Origin: a virus
Reading direction: 5' to 3' (one strand)
IMG/VR virus record: IMGVR_UViG_3300010883_028422
Location: 1-64,000 of that record
Length of the DNA: 64,000 nt
Shown here: piece after piece, positions 35,937-43,916 of the stretch
Layout of the letters: every line of letters starts with the position of its first letter
Position numbering within the stretch: position 1 is the stretch's first letter
Notes under the pieces: model-generated
Databases searched by the model: none
Told to the model about the DNA's origin: nothing
Seen by the model: only the letters and a program-made list of their open reading frames with translations
Made by a program: the position numbers and the translations under genes

Positions 35937-38900
35937 ATGCCTAATATACCAGGAATATCAGGATACACACAGCCCGGTGTTTTTGCTAGGGATCGTGTTG
36001 TATCAAGAGGGGTTTCGATCCCTGGGGGGATACGAATTGCATGCATTATGGGCGAGGGCATTCGCGAGGAACTTGTCGTTGCTAATGCGGCAGGATCCGG
36101 TGCGGATGGGAATGCCACAATAAGCCCAACTGGGAGCGGTGATGGAAGGTATTTCAGCCTTGCCTCATCTCCCGTTATTAGCGGAAGAACAGAGCTTTAT
36201 CTAAACGGGTCTATCCTGTATGGGCAAGAGGCCTCTACTAGGGTTAACGGTGTATGGGACTCGGCTGGCTTCTCTGGAGAGTTTGACTATAGGGTTGACA
36301 TTACAAATGGGGCAATTGAGCTTCAAGGCGCATCTATAGGGGATCAAGACGGAGCTATGTTTTCTGCGTCTTCTTTAAACATAGGTGATACAATAATTTT
36401 ATCTGGTACATGCGGCACAAGTGAGCTCATATCGACCGTTGACTCAAACGCTCCAGAGGAGCGCTGGACGGTTAGGTGCGTTAGTGTCGCTAGGGATTCA
36501 AATGGCGACCCAATTGCCGGAAGAGCGACCTTTACAGTCTCCGGATCATCGTCTGGATTAGTAAGAGATAGGGCCGGCTCGCCGTATTTTTGGGATAGCA
36601 ATGCATATATGTCTGCGGCTGGTGCATTATCCGGGTCTGCAACTCCGGACGAAGGTGTTGTTGTTGCTCAAGGAGATACTACGTCAGCAGACGGCAGCCT
36701 TTCTTCTGCAGATTTTTGGCCAGATGGTACGTTAGTAGTAAGAACCATCGGGGATTTATTAACTGATGAGTTTGATGTGCCAGGAAACCTCTTAGCCGCA
36801 GGGCAGGCTATGGTCGGAGATCATTTGGCGGTTACCGGCGAAGATATTGTTACAATAAGTAATATCGCTTATAATGCCATAACAGATGTTACAACTATAA
36901 CTGTTGAAAGTGTAGTTTTAACAGCAACTGGTGCAGCTACCACCTGGGTCATCTATGCCACAAATATGTTGGTTGATGATAGCACAGAGGTTCACAACCA
37001 TATGGACGGAACTATCGATGGTGGAAGCGCGGGTAGCTTTACAAGCTCTGATGTCGGTAAGGTCGTATTAGTGTGTGCTGGTGAGGCCGAAGGTAGATAT
37101 TATATTTCTGCCGTAAATTCATCCAGAAGAGCGAGGCTTGTTTCGTTTGACGACGACTCTGCAGGCCTCCCATCTGCTGCTAGTGGGGGAGGCGGAACTC
37201 CAGTTAGTGGTGGTTTTATTGCTGGCTTTGGCGCAACTCAGTTTTATTTATTACAAACAAATGGGGTGTTGCTATTTGGACTTCAAGCTCAGACCATTCC
37301 ATCGGAAGTTGGAGATAAATTCTATATTGATATAAAGTCAAAAACACTTAGTCTTGGCGATACTCTTGAGACAAGATATATTTATCAGCTAGATTTAGAA
37401 GATCCAGAATATTTTAGTTCGGCTCAGGATTTAATGAATAAACACGGCACTCCGAGTCTTACAAACACATTATCTCTTGGTGCGCAAATGGCGTTTGAAA
37501 ATGGAGCGCCAGCAGTGCTTGCCCTCCAGTGCAGGCCACCGCTTCCAAGAAGAACTTCTTCTCATATATTGGAAGAGGCTGTAGATGGTGTTGGTGGATT
37601 TAGTGGCGGAAGTGAAATTGATGATTTATACTTCCCATTGACGCGCCCAGTCTTAGGGCTTCTTGATGGCAGGCCAGACACAGATACCCAAGTTAACATA
37701 ATGATTATAAGAAATGGCGCAGAGACACAGACCTTTCCAAATAAAATTGGGTTTTATAACTCTCAGTATGAAAACGCAGTTGGTCAGACTACATTTATAA
37801 CAGGGGCAGATACTGCGTATTCGTACACTATTGTAAATACAGAAAGAGACGTTCTCGGGACAGGTGATTCTGGAGCCATATCATCGGCCAGCAGTGAGTT
37901 TTCTTCTGCAGAGTTTGATTTTGACGGTGAAGATATAAACCCGGGATCCGCAATGATCGTTGTGCAGTCGCTGGTTGACATTACAGACACTGTATTAACC
38001 ACTCAGGCGGATATTGCAACCTATCTTTTTGGTGATGCAACTGAAACTGCCGTATTGGTTGTTTCGAGCATATCTGATGACAATACGGTTGTGGTGCAGT
38101 CAGAGAATGGGGGCTTGGCAATTTTAGCTGGACATGAAGCAACGGATGTTCAATTTTATGTTTATGATGATTCAACAACTGGCGGTGGCGCAGCTCTTAT
38201 GTTAAATGCAGATCTTGTTACAAATCAGATTTTGCAGCAAGGTGATGGGATTAGGGTCTCATATATAGATGAGCGAGATGCAAACTTTTTCGATGTTAAT
38301 TGGTTTAGCGCACTCGAAAGACTTGAGGCTGCTGATGCTCAAATGATTATTCCTCTTCCAACTAAAAATAGGTTTGGAATATTTAGAGCGGCAGTCAATC
38401 ACTGCGAAAATATGAGTACAATTGCTATACAAAAAGAAAGAATGGCTCTGTTCGGTGCACAAAGAGGCATTACAGCAGAGGCGCTTGTCGGGATGGAAGA
38501 ACTCGCTGTCGAGGATATTGGAGTTATAGAGGGAATTCAGGGCGACGATCCAGAAGAGGTCCTTGATGGGAACATCGAAGACTTGGTTAATCTGAAGCTT
38601 AGTGATAATTACACTAGTAATCGTGCAGTTTATTTTTTCCCAGATGAGATAGTTAGAAATGTAAATGGAACAAATACCTTTATTGATGGATTTTATATGG
38701 CAGCATGTGCGGCGGGCTGGCTATCTGCCAGGCAGAATGTTGCTATACCGCTAACATATAAGAAGTTGAGTGGGTTTTCCATATTGCGAGATAAGAATTA
38801 TACGAGGACTATGCAAAATTCAATCGGCTCTGTTGGCGGGACATTAGTTACGCCTGTTACTGGTGGGGGCAAGATTCTTCACGCAAGAACAACTAGTAAC

Positions 38901-39206
38901 TCAGGGTTTGTTGAGGATGAAGAGATCTCTATAATGTTCATTAGAGACCGTGTCAAGGAGATTCTGAGACAGTCCCTTCAGGGCTTTCTCGGAACTGTCG
39001 AGAACCCAAACACTCAGGGTCTCATTACTGCTCGTGTTACAAACATAATGGCAGGGTTAGTTAGCCAAGAGCTTATTACAGCTTTTGAAAATATAAGGGT
39101 AGCGCGGGACAAAGTTGACCCAAGGCAGTGGAATGTGTTTTGCAGATTCCAGCCATCATACCCGATAAACTACATCTTCGTTGATATCGAAGTTGGCGTA
39201 ATTTAA
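35937..39206 (+). CDS. Tail sheath protein
   Basis: This 1,089-residue protein forms the contractile sheath around the tube. The start ISGYTQPGVFARDRVV is the characteristic N-terminus of phage sheath proteins. The C-terminal part (from about 940: LSGFSILRDKNYTRTMQ ... NTQGLITARVTNIMAGL ... YPINYIFVDIEVGVI) matches the conserved sheath core that joins neighbours. Known sheaths are mostly 350-700 residues; the extra length lies in a beta-rich Gly/Ser/Asp-rich middle (roughly 50-520), probably surface domains. The tube gene follows by 17 bases. A GGAGG site lies 7 bases before the ATG. Confidence 0.9.
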   Translation: MPNIPGISGYTQPGVFARDRVVSRGVSIPGGIRIACIMGEGIREELVVANAAGSGADGNATISPTGSGDGRYFSLASSPVISGRTELYLNGSILYGQEASTRVNGVWDSAGFSGEFDYRVDITNGAIELQGASIGDQDGAMFSASSLNIGDTIILSGTCGTSELISTVDSNAPEERWTVRCVSVARDSNGDPIAGRATFTVSGSSSGLVRDRAGSPYFWDSNAYMSAAGALSGSATPDEGVVVAQGDTTSADGSLSSADFWPDGTLVVRTIGDLLTDEFDVPGNLLAAGQAMVGDHLAVTGEDIVTISNIAYNAITDVTTITVESVVLTATGAATTWVIYATNMLVDDSTEVHNHMDGTIDGGSAGSFTSSDVGKVVLVCAGEAEGRYYISAVNSSRRARLVSFDDDSAGLPSAASGGGGTPVSGGFIAGFGATQFYLLQTNGVLLFGLQAQTIPSEVGDKFYIDIKSKTLSLGDTLETRYIYQLDLEDPEYFSSAQDLMNKHGTPSLTNTLSLGAQMAFENGAPAVLALQCRPPLPRRTSSHILEEAVDGVGGFSGGSEIDDLYFPLTRPVLGLLDGRPDTDTQVNIMIIRNGAETQTFPNKIGFYNSQYENAVGQTTFITGADTAYSYTIVNTERDVLGTGDSGAISSASSEFSSAEFDFDGEDINPGSAMIVVQSLVDITDTVLTTQADIATYLFGDATETAVLVVSSISDDNTVVVQSENGGLAILAGHEATDVQFYVYDDSTTGGGAALMLNADLVTNQILQQGDGIRVSYIDERDANFFDVNWFSALERLEAADAQMIIPLPTKNRFGIFRAAVNHCENMSTIAIQKERMALFGAQRGITAEALVGMEELAVEDIGVIEGIQGDDPEEVLDGNIEDLVNLKLSDNYTSNRAVYFFPDEIVRNVNGTNTFIDGFYMAACAAGWLSARQNVAIPLTYKKLSGFSILRDKNYTRTMQNSIGSVGGTLVTPVTGGGKILHARTTSNSGFVEDEEISIMFIRDRVKEILRQSLQGFLGTVENPNTQGLITARVTNIMAGLVSQELITAFENIRVARDKVDPRQWNVFCRFQPSYPINYIFVDIEVGVI

Positions 39207-39223
39207 TCTAGGAGAAATAAGTA

Positions 39224-39832
39224 ATGGCCGATTATCCAAAAACAGGAAGTGTTTTAGATGAAACAATAAGGACCGCCTTATCAACACAAATTATTATTAT
39301 GGTTAATAATGAGCCTGTTGGGGCGGTACAAAGTTTTCAAGAAACACAAAACAGAACACTTAAGGCAATTACAGAGGTTGGCACTGATGGTATAATTGAA
39401 TTAGTTCCATCAAGTGCAACAAGAACATCATTAACTTTAAGAAGAATTGCTTTTGATGGCCTATCTATAACTGAAGCATTTTCTCGTGGCTTTAGAAATA
39501 TACAGGCCCAAAGAATTCCGTTTGATATCGTAGTTGTAGACCAGTTTACTGGAACAGATAATGATGCTATTATAACAACTTATCATAATTGCTTTTTTGA
39601 AAGAATTGGAAAAACCTATAGTAGCGATGACTATGTTATTGTTGAAGATGCTACAGTTCAGACTGAATATATATCATCACTTCGCGGCGGCGAGGCGGTT
39701 GTGCTTACACAAGGTGTTGGCGGTGGAAGGCAGCTGGCCGGTACTCAGACGGATAATGTCGAGATATTGGCGGATAGCGGGACGCGAAGAGGCTCTTTGG
39801 ACTTCCCGGGGCTTATATCAGCGGCATTCTGA
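39224..39832 (+). CDS. Tail tube protein
   Basis: This gene encodes 202 residues. It follows the sheath as in most contractile phages. The region QSFQETQNRTLKAITEVG then RRIAFDGLSITEAF is the gp19-like tube pattern (a beta-barrel with an exposed loop). It forms the inner channel through which DNA passes. The last 40 residues are Gly-rich (GVGGGRQLAG) and may extend beyond the usual fold. An AGGAG site precedes the ATG. The terminator at 39878 follows. Confidence 0.85.
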   Translation: MADYPKTGSVLDETIRTALSTQIIIMVNNEPVGAVQSFQETQNRTLKAITEVGTDGIIELVPSSATRTSLTLRRIAFDGLSITEAFSRGFRNIQAQRIPFDIVVVDQFTGTDNDAIITTYHNCFFERIGKTYSSDDYVIVEDATVQTEYISSLRGGEAVVLTQGVGGGRQLAGTQTDNVEILADSGTRRGSLDFPGLISAAF

Positions 39833-39877
39833 TTGATATATAATTTAACAACAAATATAATTCATTTTAAGTAAAAT

Positions 39878-39912
39878 AAAACCACCATAGCTCAAGCTAT
39901 GGTGGTTTTTTA
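39878..39912 (+). terminator. Rho-independent terminator
   Basis: A perfect 14-bp stem (AAAACCACCATAGC with its complement) has a TCAA loop and is followed by a T run to 39911. The A tract on the other side allows bidirectional use, but no opposite gene exists. Confidence 0.9.
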
Positions 39913-39937
39913 ATGCATTAAAATAATTGGAGATGGT

Positions 39938-40390
39938 ATGACTAGAAAGAAGGCTACTATAAAGTCTGACGGTGATGAGTTAGAACTTGAAAAAGAAACT
40001 GAATTGCCATTGATATCGGCACCAAACCTAAGGGACTTGATTTTTCTTGGCTCTATCGAAAAGGTTGTTGATATTGGTGGCTTTAGGTTTAAAATAAGAA
40101 CTTTAAGCGGTAGGCAGCAGAAGGCTGCGCTTGCAAAGACTATGCGGCACGATGAGGAGGAAAGACTTTCTGTCCTTAGAACCTCAATACTTGCATCAGC
40201 AATAGTTGATGTAAATGGTGTTCCGCTAGAGAATGCTTATGACGGAGATGATTTAGATACAGATTTGGACAGAAAGATGTTCGTTGTTGAAGGGCTACAA
40301 ACATCTGTTGTTGATAAATTATACTTAGCATATGATGATCTTACAAAGCAATCAAGCGCGGATGTGGAGGAAAATACGCTAAAAAAATAA
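39938..40390 (+). CDS. Tail assembly chaperone, first ORF (gpG-like)
   Basis: This gene encodes 150 residues. It lies directly between the tube and tape measure genes, where phages encode tail assembly chaperones that coat the tape measure until the tube forms. The sequence (RDLIFLGSIEKVVDIGGFRFKIRTL then a helical half) suits a small alpha/beta chaperone. It ends with ...NTLKK at a run of seven A residues immediately before TAA, exactly the layout needed for a -1 frameshift into the next ORF. A GGAG site precedes the ATG. Confidence 0.75.
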   Translation: MTRKKATIKSDGDELELEKETELPLISAPNLRDLIFLGSIEKVVDIGGFRFKIRTLSGRQQKAALAKTMRHDEEERLSVLRTSILASAIVDVNGVPLENAYDGDDLDTDLDRKMFVVEGLQTSVVDKLYLAYDDLTKQSSADVEENTLKK

Positions 40391-40411
40391 CATCTGACAT
40401 AGAGTCTATGT
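40381..40411 (+). promoter_or_regulatory. Programmed -1 ribosomal frameshift signal
   Basis: The heptamer A AAA AAA (40381-40387) is in the right phase (CTA AAA AAA TAA). A hairpin (ACATAG 40397-40402, loop AGT, CTATGT 40406-40411; extendable by one G-U pair) begins 8-9 bases later, the usual spacing for stimulatory structures. Confidence 0.75.
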
Positions 40412-40830
40412 TGCGTTGGGAGCTTTGTAAGGTTTGGAAGTGCAAGGTCGATGACGCAATATTTTCTGGCATTAATCAATATCAGTGGTCCTGGTATGCA
40501 AGAATGATACTTTTAGATAGGCAGAGCGAATCTGAAAGAGATATTAGCTATATAGAATATTTAGCATCATTCTCTAATTATGAAGCCGTTAAAGCAGTCC
40601 AAGACGCAAGGTCTCAGGATGAAGAGCACACCTTTGCCTCGGACCAAGAGTTCGATGAGCGGGTTAGGACTGGAGAGTTTAAGGATAACGAATATCTTGA
40701 TGCGGTCAGGATCTCTAAGGAAAATACTAATTTTAATACTAATAGTGACCAGAAAACTTCTTCATCAGACAGATTTAGGGCGCCAAGAAGTCTGGCTTCA
40801 TTAAGAAAGGTTATAGAGGACAATGAGTAA
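40408..40830 (+). CDS. Tail assembly chaperone, second ORF (T-like)
   Basis: This gene encodes 140 residues from an ATG at 40408 that has no convincing Shine-Dalgarno site, and its frame is open back through the slippery site. It is therefore best read as the T-like extension of the first chaperone, reached by -1 frameshifting, and perhaps never started on its own. It is helical with many charged residues; a C-terminal Ser-rich basic segment (SSSDRFRAPRSLASLRK) may bind the tape measure protein. The stop TAA shares a base with the tape measure ATG (TAATG). Confidence 0.7.
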   Translation: MLRWELCKVWKCKVDDAIFSGINQYQWSWYARMILLDRQSESERDISYIEYLASFSNYEAVKAVQDARSQDEEHTFASDQEFDERVRTGEFKDNEYLDAVRISKENTNFNTNSDQKTSSSDRFRAPRSLASLRKVIEDNE

Positions 40831-42971
40831 TGGCAGCAAATAAAATTAAACAACTTATGACCCTCCTAGACTCTGATGCTGCGGGGTCCCTAGAGAAGGT
40901 TGCGGGATCCTTCGATAAGCTCACCAGAGGTCTTACGGGGTTTTCTGACGCCGCAAATGCAGGTAGTGATAATTATCAAGCATTACTAAATGGTTTAACT
41001 AAAATTGGAGCAGCGTTTGGTGAACTAGATGAGGTCACCAAAACGTTATTTGGAGGGACATCCAAACTTGCTGGTGCATTTGGGGGGCTGCTAAAGCCAC
41101 TTAAGCTTATAAGTCAGTCAGTCGGCGCTTTTGCGCAAATCCAAAGAATATTTGGCGAGATGACCGGAGCTTTAGATTCTTTATCTGCTGGAGTTAGGGA
41201 GAATTATTCTGAATTCCATGTTTTAACAAATTCATTTGGAGGGACATACAACGAGGCCAAGAGGCTTTCTGTTTTATTTACTGAAATTCAACAAAAATCT
41301 GGCTCAAAAGAATTTGGGTTTGTAAACAGGAAGGAGCTTTTGGACACCGCAAAAGCAATGGAGTCTAGCAATCTTCAGATTTCAAGAATGTCAGAAATAA
41401 TACCTTCTGCTGGGCGAAATATGGATTTGCTTACGACATCCGTATTGCAAGCAGACGCAATGAGTATGAGTATAACTGAGCATATGGGTCTTCTATCTAG
41501 TGCTATAATGAAGACAGGCTTAAGCTCAGATGAAGCGTTTAAGCAGCTTGCTGGATTTAAAGACGTTGCGGATAAGACTGGCCTTAGCACATCAACGATA
41601 GCTACAGCTCTTCAGTCTGCTGTATCTAATTTTCAACAACTTGGTTTATCAGCAGATTTTGCAAAGCCATTAATATTGGGATTTGCAGAAAGTCTTGGCG
41701 AGGTTGGGGTCGGTATAGAAAATGCCGTTGGATTGTCACAGGCGTTAGCAAAATCGCTAGGCTCTCTTGGCGAGGATTATGGCATGTCATATCTTGTTTC
41801 GCAATTAGGAGGCCTTGACTACGGGCAGGGTGGTAACGCATTATCTTCCGGAATAGGGATGCAAAAGGCAATGCTTGATGCAGAAACAACTGGTGATTTT
41901 GAATCGCTTGGCGCGGAGCTTGCCGGTGGAATGAAAACCATGCTTGAGGGCTTTGGCGGTGGTGAAATAGTTACCGTTACAGATGCAGCAAACGACCCAA
42001 CAAAAGCTTCTGCTTTTTATACGCAACAACAGCTCTTGTCGAGTCAATTCTCAATGAGTCAGTCTGAAGCAACAAGAACTTTGGAAATGCTTAAGGGTCT
42101 TGATTCTGCCGTAGCCTCTGGGGACACAGAGACTGCCAAGAAGCTAAGGGAGCAGATCGCGGATCAGAAGTCTGGTAGGAATGATACGATTTCTTTGATG
42201 GAAAAGCAGAATATTCATACGGCAGGGATATTTGCTCAAGCCCAAATGCAGACAAGAATGCAGGCGATGATGCTTAGGGATGAGGCCGGGGGCGAGATGC
42301 TCGCACAGATGAATGCAGAAGCTACCGAAATGGCTAATGAATATTTAAAGGCAACCGAGGGGGGATTGAAGCCAGAATATATAAAGAATGCTGCTGATGC
42401 TCTAAATCAGGCATTCCAGAAGAGTGATGCCTTCGCAGGCAAGGGCAAGGGTGCGGATGCAAGAGGTACATTTACTGAGACTGGAATTGAGTTAGTTGGA
42501 AGTGCTGTCGAGGAGGCTGTGCAATATAAGCCCGAAGATGTGAGAAAGGAATTCGAGGGCTTTTTTGATGATCTTAAGAAAGCAATTTGGGGCTCCGCTA
42601 CTTTAGTGGCAGGCTCTAATGTTGGCGCGGTGGTCTCCGGCAGCGGTGTGCCGATTGTTTTAGGCCCAGTTCCGGCGCCCGGCAGCGCCGGAGGAAGTGA
42701 TATACGTTTGAAAGAAGATATAACACATATTGGAGTTTCGGAGTCTGGGTTGAATATTTATACATTTAGATATATTGGAGGCGGCATACTTTATCAAGGA
42801 GTTATGGCTCAAGAGCTGCTTGTGTCAAACCCAGAGGCAGTTCTTGTTGGTGATAATGGATATTACATGGTTGACTATAGCCTTATTGATGTTGATTTCT
42901 TCCCGGTTGAAATAAATAATATTTTACTAGAAAACAATAGTACATTAGGATATACAAATGCAAGGATATAG
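40830..42971 (+). CDS. Tape measure protein with C-terminal Peptidase_S74 domain
   Basis: This gene encodes 713 residues. It follows the chaperone pair, is Ala/Gly/Leu-rich and largely helical with hydrophobic stretches (about 75-110 and 390-420), as tape measure proteins are; these fix tail length and leave with the DNA. From residue 623 the sequence SDIRLKEDITHIG ... GVMAQELL matches the Peptidase_S74 intramolecular chaperone, with Ser623 and Lys628 placed like the catalytic Ser-Lys pair, and GYYMVDYSLI at its end. S74 domains normally end fibres and spikes, trimerise them and then cut themselves off. Here self-cleavage would leave a 622-residue tape. At about 0.15 nm per residue this predicts a tail near 93 nm (about 107 nm uncut). 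It overlaps the next gene by 14 bases. Confidence 0.8.
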   Translation: MAANKIKQLMTLLDSDAAGSLEKVAGSFDKLTRGLTGFSDAANAGSDNYQALLNGLTKIGAAFGELDEVTKTLFGGTSKLAGAFGGLLKPLKLISQSVGAFAQIQRIFGEMTGALDSLSAGVRENYSEFHVLTNSFGGTYNEAKRLSVLFTEIQQKSGSKEFGFVNRKELLDTAKAMESSNLQISRMSEIIPSAGRNMDLLTTSVLQADAMSMSITEHMGLLSSAIMKTGLSSDEAFKQLAGFKDVADKTGLSTSTIATALQSAVSNFQQLGLSADFAKPLILGFAESLGEVGVGIENAVGLSQALAKSLGSLGEDYGMSYLVSQLGGLDYGQGGNALSSGIGMQKAMLDAETTGDFESLGAELAGGMKTMLEGFGGGEIVTVTDAANDPTKASAFYTQQQLLSSQFSMSQSEATRTLEMLKGLDSAVASGDTETAKKLREQIADQKSGRNDTISLMEKQNIHTAGIFAQAQMQTRMQAMMLRDEAGGEMLAQMNAEATEMANEYLKATEGGLKPEYIKNAADALNQAFQKSDAFAGKGKGADARGTFTETGIELVGSAVEEAVQYKPEDVRKEFEGFFDDLKKAIWGSATLVAGSNVGAVVSGSGVPIVLGPVPAPGSAGGSDIRLKEDITHIGVSESGLNIYTFRYIGGGILYQGVMAQELLVSNPEAVLVGDNGYYMVDYSLIDVDFFPVEINNILLENNSTLGYTNARI

Positions 42972-43914
42972 AAAGACATTAAAGTTTTTAGTTCCAAGGA
43001 ACAAAAATGCTATTGGAAATTTCTCACTAGAAAATAGAGATATTGTTCCTATTTATATAAATCCACAGTCTATTAACATACGTGAAAGAAAGATTATAAA
43101 TAAACAACTAACCAAGGGCGGATATGTGATCCAGTATTGGGGAGAGGAGCTTCCGGTTATGTCTGTAAATGGAACAACTGGCTCCTCGGGTGTTGAGGGT
43201 ATCAACTTATTAAGAGATGTATATAGAAATGAGCAAATTGCAGTTAGAAGACAGCTTTTGGAAAAAATGGAAAATCAAACAGAGTCGATGATTGGCAATT
43301 TAACAGGACTTGCAGAGATTGGATCTAAAGCAACAAGTTTTTGGGGCGGCTTAAGCAGCGCATTTGATAATGGTGGCTTTACAGATTTGATTGGCTCACA
43401 ATGGCTTGCTGGGTCAAAAAGCGTTGTTGATTCCTGGGTTAGTGCGTTTCAAGGCACTGCTGATGATGCTGTCCAAAGAACTGTTTTGAACCCATCTCTT
43501 GGCGCATTTGCAGTAAGTATGGATGTTTATTTTCAAGCCGAAAGGTTTCGTGGATATTTTTCAAATTTTAGCTCAAGTGAAAGAGCGGGCACGCCTGGAT
43601 TATTTGAATATAATTTTGAATTTATAATAACAAAAAGAATGGGCAAGAGAAATAACTTTATGCCATGGCATAGAAGCCCCGTTGACGCAACCGGAGACCC
43701 AATACCAGCGTCAATACCTGCCGGAAAGCAGGTTGGAGGCATCGACCATGGCTTATCATATCCTCCAACATATGATTCTACTGCTATTGTCAGGTTCGAT
43801 CCAAATCCTGATAGCTTAGTGACCGAAGGTGCTTTTGCTGGAGAGTCGATACCTGATGCTGCTGAGGTTGAGGTTGCTATTGATAGACGCAGTAGTATAA
43901 CAGAAGGAGATTAA
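42958..43914 (+). CDS. Baseplate/tail-tip protein upstream of the hub
   Basis: This gene encodes 318 residues. The stretch IYINPQSINIRERKIINKQ ... GGYVIQYWGEELPVMSVNG (about 30-75) resembles a conserved pattern (NP.SI.....I.K....GG.VI.HWG..L..I...G.TG) that I recall from tail-tip proteins of large phages. It probably lies between tube and hub at the tail end. The C-terminal part is acidic and loop-rich. It overlaps the tape measure gene by 14 bases and is two bases from the hub gene. Confidence 0.6.
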   Translation: MQGYRKTLKFLVPRNKNAIGNFSLENRDIVPIYINPQSINIRERKIINKQLTKGGYVIQYWGEELPVMSVNGTTGSSGVEGINLLRDVYRNEQIAVRRQLLEKMENQTESMIGNLTGLAEIGSKATSFWGGLSSAFDNGGFTDLIGSQWLAGSKSVVDSWVSAFQGTADDAVQRTVLNPSLGAFAVSMDVYFQAERFRGYFSNFSSSERAGTPGLFEYNFEFIITKRMGKRNNFMPWHRSPVDATGDPIPASIPAGKQVGGIDHGLSYPPTYDSTAIVRFDPNPDSLVTEGAFAGESIPDAAEVEVAIDRRSSITEGD

Positions 43915-43916
43915 TT

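Larger units (their letters stand above)
39938..40830 (+). other. Predicted frameshift fusion (gpGT-like chaperone)
   Basis: A -1 slip at A AAA AAA (40381-40387) would read through into ATA ACA TCT GAC ATA GAG TCT and then the second ORF, with no stop between. The fusion would be 297 residues (150 + 147). This mirrors gpG/gpGT of lambda, where a fixed fraction of fusion is needed for tail assembly. Confidence 0.7.

Noticed and set aside
40830-42971. The 713-residue protein as a tail fibre because of its S74 domain
   Set aside because: The gene order (tube, chaperone pair, this gene, hub) and helical Ala/Gly-rich sequence fit a tape measure; there is no fibre repeat.
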